Positions 24,801 to 33,655 of a stretch of 64,000 nt of DNA are shown in pieces; the first letter of the stretch is position 1, and each line of letters starts with the position of its first letter. The notes below the pieces were generated by a model. It was not told the origin of the DNA and searched no databases. It was given only the letters and a program-made list of their open reading frames with translations. Source of the DNA: Protonemura montana (taxonomy: Eukaryota; Arthropoda; Insecta; Plecoptera; Nemouridae). The stretch covers positions 19,309,277 through 19,373,276 of the forward strand of contig OX387607.1 in assembly GCA_947568835.1 (NCBI GenBank). The letters are read 5' to 3'. Both the position numbers and the translations under genes were made by a program.

Positions 24801-27800
24801 GTGATGCAGTGATGTAGTGATGTAGTGATGTAGTGATGTAGTGATGTAGTGATGTAGTGATGTAGTGATGCATGTAGTGATGCATGTAGTGATGTAGTGA
24901 TGTAGTGATGCATGTAGTGATGTAGTGATGTAGTGATGTAGTGATGTAGTGATGTAGTGATGTAGTGATGTAGTGATGTAGTGATGTAGTGATGTAGTGA
25001 TGTAGTGATGTAGTGATGTAGTGATGTAGTGATGTAGTGATGTAGTGATGTAGTGATGTAGTGATGCAGTGATGTAGTGATGTAGTGATGTAGTGATGTA
25101 GTGATGTAGTGATGTAGTGATGTAGTGATGTAGTGATGTAGTGATGTAGTGATGTAGTGATGCAGTGATGTAGTGATGTAGTGATGTAGTGATGTAGTGA
25201 TGTAGTGATGTAGTGATGTAGTGATGTAGTGATGCAGTGATGTAGTGATGTAGTGATGTAGTGATGTAGTGATGTAGTGATGTAGTGATGTAGTGATGTA
25301 GTGATGTAGTGATGTAGTGATGTAGTGATGTAGTGATGTAGTGATGCAGTGATGTAGTGATGTAGTGATGTAGTGATGTAGTGATGTAGTGATGTAGTGA
25401 TGTAGTGATGTAGTGATGTAGTGATGTAGTGATGCAGTGATGTAGTGATGTAGTGATGTAGTGATGTAGTGATGTAGTGATGTAGTGATGTAGTGATGTA
25501 GTGATGTAGTGATGTAGTGATGTAGTGATGTAGTGATGTAGTGATGTAGTGATGTAGTGATGTAGTGATGTAGTGATGTAGTGATGTAGTGATGTAGTGA
25601 TGTAGTGATGTAGTGATGTAGTGATGTAGTGATGTAGTGATGTAGTGATGTAGTGATGTAGTGATGTAGTGATGTAGTGATGTAGTGATGTAGTGATGTA
25701 GTGATGTAGTGATGTAGTGATGTAGTGATGTAGTGATGTAGTGATGTAGTGATGTAGTGATGTAGTGATGTAGTGATGTAGTGATGTAGTGATGTAGTGA
25801 TGTAGTGATGTAGTGATGTAGTGATGTAGTGATGTAGTGATGTAGTGATGCATGTAGTGATGTAGTGATGTAGTGATGTAGTGATGTAGTGATGTAGTGA
25901 TGTAGTGATGTAGTGATGTAGTGATGTAGTGATGTAGTGATGTAGTGATGTAGTGATGTAGTGATGTAGTGATGCATGTAGTGATGCATGTAGTGATGTA
26001 GTGATGTAGTGATGCATGTAGTGATGTAGTGATGTAGTGATGTAGTGATGCAGTGATGTAGTGATGTAGTGATGTAGTGATGTAGTGATGTAGTGATGTA
26101 GTGATGTAGTGATGTAGTGATGTAGTGATGTAGTGATGTAGTGATGTAGTGATGTAGTGATGTAGTGATGTAGTGATGTAGTGATGTAGTGATGTAGTGA
26201 TGTAGTGATGTAGTGATGTAGTGATGTAGTGATGTAGTGATGTAGTGATGTAGTGATGTAGTGATGTAGTGATGTAGTGATGTAGTGATGTAGTGATGTA
26301 GTGATGTAGTGATGTAGTGATGTAGTGATGTAGTGATGTAGTGATGTAGTGATGTAGTGATGTAGTGATGTAGTGATGTAGTGATGTAGTGATGCATGTA
26401 GTGATGCATGTAGTGATGCATGTAGTGATGTAGTGATGTAGTGATGTAGTGATGTAGTGATGTAGTGATGCATGTAGTGATGTAGTGATGTAGTGATGCA
26501 GTGATGTAGTGATGTAGTGATGTAGTGATGTAGTGATGTAGTGATGTAGTGATGTAGTGATGTAGTGATGTAGTGATGTAGTGATGTAGTGATGCAGTGA
26601 TGTAGTGATGTAGTGATGTAGTGATGTAGTGATGTAGTGATGTAGTGATGTAGTGATGTAGTGATGTAGTGATGCATGTAGTGATGTAGTGATGTAGTGA
26701 TGTAGTGATGTAGTGATGTAGTGATGTAGTGATGTAGTGATGTAGTGATGTAGTGATGTAGTGATGTAGTGATGTAGTGATGTAGTGATGTAGTGATGTA
26801 GTGATGTAGTGATGTAGTGATGTAGTGATGTAGTGATGTAGTGATGTAGTGATGTAGTGATGTAGTGATGTAGTGATGTAGTGATGTAGTGATGTAGTGA
26901 TGTAGTGATGTAGTGATGTAGTGATGTAGTGATGTAGTGATGTAGTGATGTAGTGATGTAGTGATGTAGTGATGTAGTGATGTAGTGATGTAGTGATGCA
27001 GTGATGTAGTGATGTAGTGATGTAGTGATGTAGTGATGTAGTGATGTAGTGATGTAGTGATGTAGTGATGTAGTGATGTAGTGATGTAGTGATGTAGTGA
27101 TGTAGTGATGTAGTGATGTAGTGATGTAGTGATGTAGTGATGTAGTGATGTAGTGATGTAGTGATGTAGTGATGTAGTGATGTAGTGATGTAGTGATGTA
27201 GTGATGCATGTAGTGATGTAGTGATGTAGTGATGTAGTGATGTAGTGATGTAGTGATGTAGTGATGTAGTGATGTAGTGATGTAGTGATGTAGTGATGTA
27301 GTGATGTAGTGATGTAGTGATGTAGTGATGCATGTAGTGATGTAGTGATGTAGTGATGTAGTGATGTAGTGATGTAGTGATGCATGTAGTGATGTAGTGA
27401 TGTAGTGATGTAGTGATGTAGTGATGTAGTGATGCATGTAGTGATGTAGTGATGTAGTGATGTAGTGATGTAGTGATGTAGTGATGCATGTAGTGATGTA
27501 GTGATGCATGTAGTGATGTAGTGATGTAGTGATGTAGTGATGTAGTGATGTAGTGATGTAGTGATGTAGTGATGCATGTAGTGATGTAGTGATGTAGTGA
27601 TGTAGTGATGTAGTGATGTAGTGATGTAGTGATGTAGTGATGTAGTGATGTAGTGATGTAGTGATGTAGTGATGTAGTGATGTAGTGATGTAGTGATGTA
27701 GTGATGTAGTGATGTAGTGATGCATGTAGTGATGTAGTGATGTAGTGATGTAGTGATGTAGTGATGTAGTGATGTAGTGATGTAGTGATGTAGTGATGTA

Positions 27801-29982
27801 GTGATGTAGTGATGCATGTAGTGATGTAGTGATGCAGTGATGTAGTGATGTAGTGATGTAGTGATGTAGTGATGTAGTGATGTAGTGATGTAGTGATGTA
27901 GTGATGCATGTAGTGATGTAGTGATGTAGTGATGTAGTGATGTAGTGATGTAGTGATGTAGTGATGTAGTGATGTAGTGATGTAGTGATGTAGTGATGTA
28001 GTGATGTAGTGATGTAGTGATGTAGTGATGTAGTGATGTAGTGATGTAGTGATGTAGTGATGTAGTGATGTAGTGATGTAGTGATGTAGTGATGTAGTGA
28101 TGTAGTGATGTAGTGATGTAGTGATGTAGTGATGTAGTGATGTAGTGATGTAGTGATGTAGTGATGTAGTGATGTAGTGATGTAGTGATGTAGTGATGTA
28201 GTGATGCAGTGATGTAGTGATGTAGTGATGTAGTGATGTAGTGATGTAGTGATGTAGTGATGTAGTGATGTAGTGATGTAGTGATGTAGTGATGTAGTGA
28301 TGTAGTGATGTAGTGATGTAGTGATGTAGTGATGTAGTGATGTAGTGATGTAGTGATGTAGTGATGTAGTGATGTAGTGATGTAGTGATGCAGTGATGTA
28401 GTGATGTAGTGATGTAGTGATGTAGTGATGTAGTGATGTAGTGATGTAGTGATGTAGTGATGTAGTGATGTAGTGATGTAGTGATGTAGTGATGTAGTGA
28501 TGTAGTGATGTAGTGATGTAGTGATGTAGTGATGTAGTGATGTAGTGATGTAGTGATGTAGTGATGTAGTGATGTAGTGATGTAGTGATGTAGTGATGTA
28601 GTGATGTAGTGATGTAGTGATGCATGTAGTGATGTAGTGATGTAGTGATGTAGTGATGTAGTGATGTAGTGATGTAGTGATGTAGTGATGTAGTGATGTA
28701 GTGATGTAGTGATGTAGTGATGTAGTGATGTAGTGATGTAGTGATGTAGTGATGTAGTGATGTAGTGATGTAGTGATGTAGTGATGTAGTGATGTAGTGA
28801 TGTAGTGATGTAGTGATGTAGTGATGTAGTGATGTAGTGATGTAGTGATGTAGTGATGTAGTGATGTAGTGATGTAGTGATGTAGTGATGTAGTGATGTA
28901 GTGATGCAGTGATGTAGTGATGTAGTGATGTAGTGATGTAGTGATGTAGTGATGTAGTGATGTAGTGATGTAGTGATGTAGTGATGTAGTGATGTAGTGA
29001 TGTAGTGATGTAGTGATGTAGTGATGTAGTGATGTAGTGATGTAGTGATGTAGTGATGTAGTGATGTAGTGATGTAGTGATGTAGTGATGCATGTAGTGA
29101 TGTAGTGATGTAGTGATGTAGTGATGTAGTGATGTAGTGATGTAGTGATGTAGTGATGTAGTGATGTAGTGATGCATGTAGTGATGTAGTGATGTAGTGA
29201 TGTAGTGATGTAGTGATGTAGTGATGTAGTGATGTAGTGATGTAGTGATGTAGTGATGTAGTGATGTAGTGATGTAGTGATGTAGTGATGTAGTGATGTA
29301 GTGATGTAGTGATGTAGTGATGTAGTGATGTAGTGATGTAGTGATGTAGTGATGTAGTGATGCAGTGATGTAGTGATGTAGTGATGTAGTGATGTAGTGA
29401 TGTAGTGATGTAGTGATGTAGTGATGTAGTGATGTAGTGATGTAGTGATGTAGTGATGTAGTGATGTAGTGATGTAGTGATGTAGTGATGTAGTGATGTA
29501 GTGATGTAGTGATGTAGTGATGTAGTGATGTAGTGATGTAGTGATGTAGTGATGTAGTGATGTAGTGATGTAGTGATGTAGTGATGTAGTGATGTAGTGA
29601 TGTAGTGATGTAGTGATGTAGTGATGTAGTGATGTAGTGATGTAGTGATGTAGTGATGTAGTGATGTAGTGATGCATGTAGTGATGCATGTAGTGATGTA
29701 GTGATGCATGTAGTGATGCATGTAGTGATGAAGTGATGCATGTAGTGATACAGTGATGCATGTAGTGATGTAGTGATGCATGTAGTGATACAGTGATGCA
29801 TGTAGTGATGTAGTGATGCATGCAGTGATGCATGCAGTGATGTTATTATCATCTCTAGACTTACCCTTCGAACCAAGGACCGCCAGCAGCTCGCCCCCGT
29901 GGACTTCCATTGAAACATCTTTCAGAATCACGCCCGTCTTTACACTTCCCATAAGACGCTGGGTGCAAGTTCCTGGCTCCAC
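601..29982 (-). CDS. ABCG8: ABCG8-type ATP-binding cassette half transporter (partial gene, five exons)
   Basis: Exons in transcript order are 29865-29982, 13900-14105, 13096-13240, 983-1255 and 601-817, all with GT donors, AG acceptors and matching phases (0/1, 1/0, 0/1, 1/1, 1/2). They encode a degenerate Walker A (GSKGSGKR), a degenerate signature (LAQSEYRR), Walker B (VVLLLDEP), a WDLD D-loop, TMEKPRSD in place of the usual TIHQPRSD, then LENPLMYY followed by [14 protein letters not shown]. That last stretch is, from memory, typical of arthropod ABCG8 proteins. ABCG5/ABCG8 half transporters are membrane proteins that dimerise and, in vertebrates, export sterols; the arthropod substrate is less certain. 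The N-terminal exon(s) were not found and the transmembrane domain lies beyond base 1. The introns of 11.8 and 15.8 kb are filled with arrays, a Gypsy element and the nested CAP gene. The family is firm; assigning ABCG8 over other ABCG members is likely but not proven. Confidence 0.85.
983..1255 (-). CDS. ABCG8: ABCG8 exon: Walker B to end of nucleotide-binding domain
   Basis: The acceptor CCTCGCAG precedes 1255 and the donor GTGAGT occupies 982-977. The exon encodes [11 protein letters not shown] (Walker B and D-loop), TMEKPRSD at the H-loop position, [18 protein letters not shown], and [18 protein letters not shown]. The H-loop histidine of active ABC ATPases is not present. Confidence 0.9.
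1256..1931. other. Intron sequence of ABCG8 without recognised features
   Basis: Unique sequence within the 11.8-kb intron. Open frames here on either strand have no recognisable domain and partly mirror the neighbouring exon. Confidence 0.6.
1932..2061. repeat. 16-bp tandem repeat
   Basis: Eight copies of a 16-bp unit around GACTCCTGATAAYCCT; the two variable bases alternate among AACC, AATC and AGTC. Confidence 0.9.
2346..3976. repeat. 41-bp tandem repeat in ABCG8 intron
   Basis: About 40 copies of a 41-bp unit marked by ATCCAGCCAGCTGATCTCAA and TAACCTGGATAGAGCATAG. Units are highly homogeneous. On the ABCG8 sense strand each unit reads TGCTCTATCCAG followed by GTTATTTGAG, a short pyrimidine-containing stretch ending in CAG then GT. 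Confidence 0.95.
4370..6058 (+). CDS. Secreted CAP-superfamily (venom allergen 5/CRISP-like) protein, five exons
   Basis: Exons 4370-4486, 4758-4986, 5155-5296, 5589-5830 and 5955-6058 join in phase into a 277-residue protein. A signal peptide ([11 protein letters not shown] core, likely cut near TEA-AH) is followed by a cysteine-bearing segment (HTMCQYSGMG), then a single CAP domain: EHN near residue 65, [34 protein letters not shown] (CAP1 position, residues 167-172) and [11 protein letters not shown] (CAP2, residues 195-205), then a cysteine-rich tail. In many family members a histidine precedes FTQ; here it is asparagine, so the usual metal-site histidine pair is incomplete. The gene lies within an ABCG8 intron on the opposite strand. 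The start could also be the ATG at 4379. The C-terminus has a mildly hydrophobic stretch. An alternative last exon from a GT at 6041 cannot be excluded. Function is unknown; family members are extracellular. Confidence 0.88.
5860..5910. repeat. 12-bp tandem repeat in CAP intron 4
   Basis: Four copies of GATGTTAGCAAG (last copy GATGTTAGCTAG), about 45 bp upstream of the acceptor of CAP exon 5. Confidence 0.85.
6072..6231 (+). terminator. 34-bp tandem repeat carrying poly(A) signals after the CAP stop codon
   Basis: Four copies of a 34-bp unit with CATTGCATATGGGTTAGT. Three carry AATAAA (6092-6097, 6126-6131, 6160-6165), spaced exactly 34 bp. The fourth has AATTAAA. A further AATAAA lies at 6226-6231 and another at 6310-6315. 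All follow the CAP stop at 6058 in its sense orientation, so this is the likely 3' end region. Which signal is used cannot be told from sequence. Confidence 0.65.
6388..7380. repeat. 13-bp tandem repeat
   Basis: About 76 copies of CACGAGTCAACAG with rare G to A and T to A changes. Because 13 is not a multiple of 3, all plus-strand frames stay open and give artefactual peptides rich in [13 protein letters not shown]. There is no other sign of coding. Confidence 0.95.
7381..7922. other. Unique AT-rich intron sequence
   Basis: Between the 13-bp array and the Gypsy element. No gene, RNA or repeat recognised. Confidence 0.6.
7927..8130 (+). repeat. Gypsy 5' LTR
   Basis: Begins TGTGGCGACT and ends CGTTACA. 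It contains a TTATATTAGATAG stretch and an AATAAA near its 3' end. No difference from the 3' LTR was seen. Confidence 0.95.
8132..8148 (+). promoter_or_regulatory. Probable tRNA primer-binding site
   Basis: TGGTGACCCCGACGTGA starts one base after the 5' LTR, as expected for a retrotransposon primer-binding site. The matching tRNA was not identified. Confidence 0.6.
8166..8906 (+). CDS. gag: Gypsy gag polyprotein
   Basis: A 246-residue frame. I start it at the first ATG (8166), because the upstream open frame begins only with GTG. The N-terminal half has the gag look of arthropod Ty3/Gypsy elements ([21 protein letters not shown]). The C-terminus carries CWYHHKFG and then MCRQPCSF, a short Cys/His cluster in place of a classical CCHC knuckle. 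The stop at 8904-8906 lies 16 nt after the slippery heptamer at 8882-8888, through which pol is expected to be reached. The protein would package element RNA into virus-like particles. Confidence 0.88.
   Translation: MATNESASVDRISCKIPSFWIEDPTLWFAQIESQFKLSGITSDSTKFCQVASALEHRYATAVRDIIVNPPETGKYERLKSELIRRFSKSSEVQIRRLLQHEELGDRKPSELLLQLRSLADKEVTDKVLRILWLERLPIRMRDVLSASPPDDLDALSEIADRIHEDASCPMRIAVVNDDNQLRMQVEELSRQIEALAGKRPSNRVRLPANPRSLTDGMCWYHHKFGARAKMCRQPCSFDGKNSKDSQ
8882..8925 (+). promoter_or_regulatory. Programmed minus-1 ribosomal frameshift signal (gag to pol)
   Basis: A AAA AAC at 8882-8888 is in the gag frame as a canonical slippery heptamer. After a 5-nt spacer, GGACAGTC (8894-8901) pairs with GGCTGTCC (8918-8925), 8 bp including one G-T wobble. 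A minus-1 slip enters the pol frame at 8888, upstream of the protease. Confidence 0.8.
8888..11953 (+). pseudogene. pol: Gypsy pol (protease, reverse transcriptase, RNase H, integrase) with one in-frame stop
   Basis: One frame is open over about 1,020 codons except for TAA at 9716-9718. In order: aspartic protease ([11 protein letters not shown] at 8981-8989); reverse transcriptase with YIDDIL near 9875; RNase H with VADAS, YDREL and YTDHK; integrase with an H-x3-H and ACQAC zinc domain and a DDE core ([19 protein letters not shown]). No chromodomain was seen. The stop lies in the reverse transcriptase just after LVRAYN and before the catalytic aspartates, so no full product is expected from this copy unless the stop is read through. 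The frame ends with TAA at 11951-11953. Confidence 0.92.
11971..11980 (+). promoter_or_regulatory. Polypurine tract
   Basis: GGTGGGGGGG lies 2 nt before the 3' LTR, where plus-strand priming occurs in LTR elements. Confidence 0.65.
11983..12186 (+). repeat. Gypsy 3' LTR
   Basis: A 204-bp copy of 7927-8130 with no difference seen, followed by the target duplication CCAC. Confidence 0.95.
12355..12510 (-). repeat. Dispersed repeat, copy 1 (second copy near 52.8 kb)
   Basis: Inverted relative to 52795-52985. Shared blocks include GTCACTGCA, GTGGAAACTTTTTCAATTC and GTCAAAATATTGCGGTCAAA. No coding capacity; class unknown. Confidence 0.7.
12511..13095. other. ABCG8 intron sequence without recognised features
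   Basis: AT-rich unique sequence up to the donor of exon 13096-13240. No gene or array seen. Confidence 0.55.
13096..13240 (-). CDS. ABCG8: ABCG8 exon: signature region
   Basis: The acceptor CTGCCGCCAG precedes 13240 and the donor GTAAGA occupies 13095-13090. The exon encodes [25 protein letters not shown], and [19 protein letters not shown]. The last part holds the position of the ABC signature (canonically LSGGQ or SGGER), here clearly degenerate. Confidence 0.9.
13290..13440 (+). repeat. Leader segment of the 91-bp repeat element
   Basis: Shares long stretches with 59300-59461, such as GAAGGACGGTACAACG, GAACAACAGGATTCCT, GTCGAGAGGTT and GTGAAGTTGCTGTACTAAC. It directly precedes the 91-bp array in both places. 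Together they look like one dispersed element with an internal minisatellite. Confidence 0.75.
13441..13898. repeat. 91-bp tandem repeat, array 2
   Basis: About five units of the 91-bp repeat. They fill most of the 659-bp ABCG8 intron and run into the splice donor of exon 13900-14105: the unit's GTGTTGCTTA overlaps the reverse complement of that donor. Confidence 0.95.
13900..14105 (-). CDS. ABCG8: ABCG8 exon: end of Walker A and following helix
   Basis: The acceptor TTGTTGCAG precedes 14105 and the donor GTAAGC occupies 13899-13894. The exon completes Walker A across a split glycine codon ([15 protein letters not shown]), then encodes [32 protein letters not shown] and ASHLTIATK. In the Walker A, lysine is kept but the next Ser/Thr is arginine. 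Confidence 0.92.
14140..21467. repeat. 74-bp tandem repeat filling an ABCG8 intron
   Basis: About 99 copies of a 74-bp unit marked by GGCAGCTAGGACTTTCACTG, GCTAGTCTGGAACCAAGGCA and AGTAGTGATCTAGTTAAGTT. Two variant classes alternate irregularly: GCAAGGGGCAG and the 1-bp longer GCAACCTGGGCAG. A second variable position reads GTGCAG, GTGGAG, GTGTAG or GTACAG. There are no unique spacers. Confidence 0.97.
21590..21880 (+). repeat. Dispersed repeat, copy 1 (inverted copy near 45.4 kb)
   Basis: Shares GCAGTGCATTCAGGA, TTCAAACGTCAAA and an AAGGTG-containing flank with the reverse complement of 45395-45560. It contains several CGTCAA motifs. No coding capacity. Confidence 0.6.
21970..24232. repeat. 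10-bp tandem repeat (TTCTATGGTG/TTCTATGGTA) with a degenerate left edge
   Basis: From 22133 there are about 210 near-perfect 10-bp units, mostly ending GTG or GTA, with rare point variants. From 21970 to 22133 the same motif is strongly diverged (TTGTATGGTA, TTCTTTGGTA, TTGGATGTTT). Long plus-strand frames ([10 protein letters not shown] repeats) are artefacts of the unit length. Confidence 0.97.
24233..29842. repeat. 8-bp tandem repeat (GATGTAGT)n, 5.6 kb
   Basis: About 690 copies of GATGTAGT with interspersed GATGCAGT and 12-bp GATGCATGTAGT variants. The variants cluster at the right end (29670-29842). It abuts the 10-bp array with no unique DNA between. All three minus-strand frames are open (HYITTSLH repeats), an artefact of the repeat. 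Confidence 0.97.
29865..29982 (-). CDS. ABCG8: ABCG8 exon: N-terminal part of nucleotide-binding domain
   Basis: The acceptor TTGTTTCAG precedes 29982 and the donor GTAAGT occupies 29864-29859. The exon encodes [40 protein letters not shown], with the first half of Walker A at its 3' end. It starts in phase 0. The preceding exon was not recognised anywhere up to base 64000. Confidence 0.9.
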
Positions 29983-29990
29983 CTGAAACA

Positions 29991-30833
29991 AGCACCACGT
30001 TAGCACCACGTTAGCACCATGTTAGCACCATGTTAGCACCATGTTAGCACCATGTTAGCACCATGTTAGCACCATGTTAGCACCGTGTTAGCACCATGTT
30101 AGCACCATGTTAGCACCATGTTAGCACCATGTTAGCACCACGTTAGCACCATGTTAGCACTACGTTAGCACCATGTTAGCACCATGTTAGCACCATGTTA
30201 GCACCATGTTAGCACCATGTTAGCACCGTGTTAGCACCATGTTAGCACCATGTTAGCACCATGTTAGCACTGTGTTAGCACCACGTTAGCACCATGTTAG
30301 CACTGTGTTAGCACCATGTTAGCACCATGTTAGCACCATGTTAGCACCACGTTAGCACCACGTTAGCACCATGTTAGCACCATGTTAGCACCATGTTAGC
30401 ACCATGTTAGCACCACGTTAGCACCGTGTTAGCACTGTGTTAGCACCATGTTAGCACCATGTTAGCACCATGTTAGCACCGTGTTAGCACCATGTTAGCA
30501 CCATGTTAGCACCATGTTAGCACCATGTTAGCACCACGTTAGCACCATGTTAGCACTACGTTAGCACCATGTTAGCACCATGTTAGCACCATGTTAGCAC
30601 CATGTTAGCACCATGTTAGCACCACGTTAGCACCACGTTAGCACCATGTTAGCACCATTTTAGCACCGTGTTAGCACCATGTTAGCACCATGTTAGCACC
30701 ATGTTAGCACTATGTTAGCACCATGTTAGCACTATGTTAGCACTATGTTAGCACCATGTTAGCACTATGTTAGCACCATGTTAGCACCATGTTAGCACTG
30801 TGTTAGCACCATGTTAGCACTTCGTTAGCACAG
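29991..30833. repeat. 11-bp tandem repeat directly upstream of an ABCG8 3' splice site
   Basis: About 76 copies of TTAGCACNNNN. On reading through, the TTAGCAC core was unchanged in every unit, while the other four bases vary (CATG, CACG, CGTG, TATG, TACG, TGTG, CATT, TTCG). On the ABCG8 sense strand the core is GTGCTAA, resembling a branch-point consensus. The nearest unit lies about 20 nt from the acceptor AG. Confidence 0.96.
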
Positions 30834-31625
30834 CGGAGTAAGCTGCATGATCTTATTAATTCAAATTGTGCTACCTTCATGTCATGTTATGTCATGTCAT
30901 GTCATGTCAATGTTAATGTCATGTCAACGATAAAGTTGGGTTCGCTCTCGATTGAATTCATGTGCAGTTCTAGATCATCTGTTTTCTTGTGTGGTGGGGG
31001 GTGGGGGGGGGGGGGGGAAAGAAGGTGTGCGGAAAGGTGAAAACATTGAAACAATTTCTATTCTCTCGCTATGCTTTGTCGGCGCTGCCTGACAAAAGCT
31101 AGCGTTGCCTGAGCTTAGCTAAGTTTAGTCTTGCTAACGCTTTGCGTTGTCATAATTATGAGCTAGTGTATTCGGCATTTATTTTTTAGAATGATAAGAT
31201 TCTGTGATTATACCTACGTTCTGCTGAGTACCATTTCCAAAATAACGTGTGTTTCTTGAATTTAAATGTAAAGTAGACCAAACTTTTCCCGGGATCAGTG
31301 ATCGACGTACAATGTTGCAAGAAAAGATGCGTGAGCGTACGCACAAAATTACTACTGGCTTTGCAAGCGGTGAGTTCAACTCCCGAAAGAACGGCACGTG
31401 TTTAGTTAAGGCAGTGCAACGATGTTCACTTGTTTCTGTCATCAGATTATTTTGTGACGACTTTGACAGCTGTCGTCGATTGACAATTGACAGGCCAACA
31501 ATTAGTTCACAAATCACCGGCAGGGATTGAACTTTATAAAACGAGAAAATAGCAGAGAGATTGGAATCCGCCCGCGCTTTGGAAACGCTTGCAATGCACT
31601 TTTTTTATATTAGGAACTTTTAATA
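30834..31625. other. Unique sequence with short CATGT repeats and a poly-G tract
   Basis: GTCAT-rich short repeats occur near 30880-30930 and a G-rich run at 30993-31017. A small plus-strand frame at 31249-31530 has no recognisable domain and no splice support. Confidence 0.55.
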
Positions 31626-31713
31626 TTTCTCAAAAATTGGTGCCCAAACAGGGAATTGAACCTCGATCTCCACCTGTCACAGGCGTTGCTCTAACCAATT
31701 GAGATACTTGGAT
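31626..31713 (-). mobile_element. tRNA-headed SINE copy
   Basis: On the minus strand it shows a tRNA-like D-arm (CTCAATTGGTTAGAG), an anticodon-arm-like segment, GAGATCGAGGTTCAATTCCC (B-box-like) and then CCAATTTTTGAGA, the body found in other copies. The anticodon loop lacks U33, so it is unlikely to be a functional tRNA. Confidence 0.7.
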
Positions 31714-32699
31714 AGGAAGTTTTTGAGGGGATTTTAATGCGTTTTATCGGAATAAAGAATAAGAATGCACAAGATCTATGCTATGTTACAGGTGGTTGCC
31801 CTGTTTGGTAGCGATGTGAGTTATAAAAGCACTTGTTAGTGTTTTGACAGGTAAGTGAACGCCCCCCTCGGTCGTGTAAACAGATCCAGGAAGCCTGGTA
31901 ATTACCTGTCCAGAGTGAAACACATTGCACAGCTCTAACGAATGCTCCTGGCCGATCATAGCTGGGATTTCTGCAGCCTAGGAAGATGTCAGTGAAGAGG
32001 TTTGTACGCTAGAATGAAGTCAGTGAAGAGGTTCACACGCTAGGTCGACGTTGGAGGATCGCCTACATGCAGTGGCCACGGAATGTCTGCCGTTACACCT
32101 GACTGACCGCAATGCAAAGCGATCGACGCGCCAGACGTGTAGAGTTGCCCAACATGACCGCAACAGGTCGGTACTGGTTTGTTTACTACTTTTCAAAAGC
32201 AGACCCGGGAAAATAATGTAATAATTCGATAATAATGCGGTAAACCACACGGCTTATCTTTGTCCGATTGCCTGTTTGTTGGTATTGTTGTATTCGTTGT
32301 GCAATTTCGAGTCGTAATGAGTCTGTAAATATTTGCAGCGACGTCTTTTTTCGATGTAGTTGTTGTTTGAATTCGATTGTTTGTTGCAGAATGGTCGGGT
32401 TGTACTTTGGGTTGTACTTTGCTGAATGACAGCTATTTGACAGGTGTTCGTAGGATATGGATATCATGGATGCCAACTGCTTGATGGATTCTCTGAGTGT
32501 AAGTGTCTCGGGGATTATTTATGATTGAATGGCGGAGTTTTGAATTGTAATATTTGGTTGTGACAATGCAGGTTTTAATGACGACTAGCAGTACCCGCAG
32601 CCTGACGGCTGCAGTTAATATTGAGGGTGTGGGAATTTTGGTTGAAACATTTCTCGAGTTTTCTTTGATGCCCTATCCAAAGTCTATAAAAAGGACCAC
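31714..32699. other. Non-coding interval without recognised features
   Basis: Several frames of 70-96 codons occur on the minus strand, none with a known motif. No array apart from a short duplicated GAAGTCAGTGAAGAGGTT near 32000. Confidence 0.5.
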
Positions 32700-33020
32700 A
32701 GCCAAAAGTGCCATGCAATACCATACAATACCAAACATAACGATAAAATGTCATAGAATACCATATAATACCGTAGAAAGCTAAATAACACTATCTAATA
32801 CCATACAATACCATGGAAAACCATACAATACCAAATAAACCCAAAAATACCATACAATACCATACAATACCCTAGAAACCAATTGAATGCCAACGAATGC
32901 CATAGAATGCCAACGAATACCACAGAATACCAAAAAATACAAAAGAAACCTATATGATTTAATAGAATGACAAACAATACCAAAGAAACCCATTAAATAC
33001 CAAAGAATGTCATAAAAAAC
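32700..33020. repeat. Degenerate 10-bp repeat (AATACCATACA-like)
   Basis: Diverged tandem motif with ACCATACAAT and ACCATAGAAT cores. It is the reverse complement of the TATGGTATT-type motif at the edge of the 22-24 kb array, so the two may share an origin. Confidence 0.75.
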
Positions 33021-33111
33021 CGGGTGTAGCTGTATCTTATTGATATTTAAGCGTGACTACGTTCAACTACCGCGTATAGGCACGTAGGTCAACTACCGTA
33101 CTGACCATACT

Positions 33112-33655
33112 TCACATGCAAGTTTTACATCTCTCTTTATTTGGGTTGTGTTTTCATATCTAATTTACAAGCTGAAGGACTTTACAGATTGGGATGGAAG
33201 TGTCATCTTGCGATATATATATTTTATTTTGCATTAGTCTAATGACTAGTGCTAAAAACGCCGCCTCCTCTCACGTCTCCAATATTTAGTTTATCAAAAA
33301 TAAAAAAATAATCACTTCTAGAGAATTGTCTGAACTATTGAATGATAATAAGTCGCATTCTGTCCTTTGTTTCCTGTAGGCTGTATGGCTTGTTACACAT
33401 TTGCCATTTTGCGTAATTTAACATTGGTCTTATGGAGAGCATTAAAAACGCCAACCCCTCTAACGCCTCCAATATTTATTTTATCGAAAATAAAAAAAAG
33501 TGCTTTTAGAAAATTGTCTGAACTATTTAATGATAATAAATCGCATTCTGTCCTTTGCTTCCTGTAGGCTGTAGGGCTTGTTAAACATGTGCCATTTTGG
33601 AGAGCAAATCTGTACATGCCTCCCTATATAATGAGCTTTAAGACTTAGTCACGTC
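33112..33655 (+). repeat. Dispersed non-coding repeat, two partial copies in tandem
   Basis: A family shared with 42603-42960 (inverted) and 45828-46170. Landmarks are GAAGGACTTTACAGATTGG, GGAAGTGTCATCTTGCGATA, AAAAACGCC, TCGCATTCTGTCCTT, CCTGTAGGCTGTA and GAGAGCAAATC. No coding frame and no clear terminal inverted repeats. Confidence 0.8.

Noticed and set aside
24203..30009. Minus-strand frames of about 1,900 codons (HYITTSLH repeats)
   Set aside because: They come from the 8-bp satellite in three frames at once. One is continuous with an ABCG8 exon only if the intron is retained. Not annotated as a gene.
31249..31530. 93-codon plus-strand frame
   Set aside because: No motif, no splice or poly(A) context, and a similar frame on the opposite strand.
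32186..32476. Minus-strand frame of 96 codons as a missing ABCG8 N-terminal exon
   Set aside because: No resemblance to an ABCG N-terminus and no donor in the phase needed.
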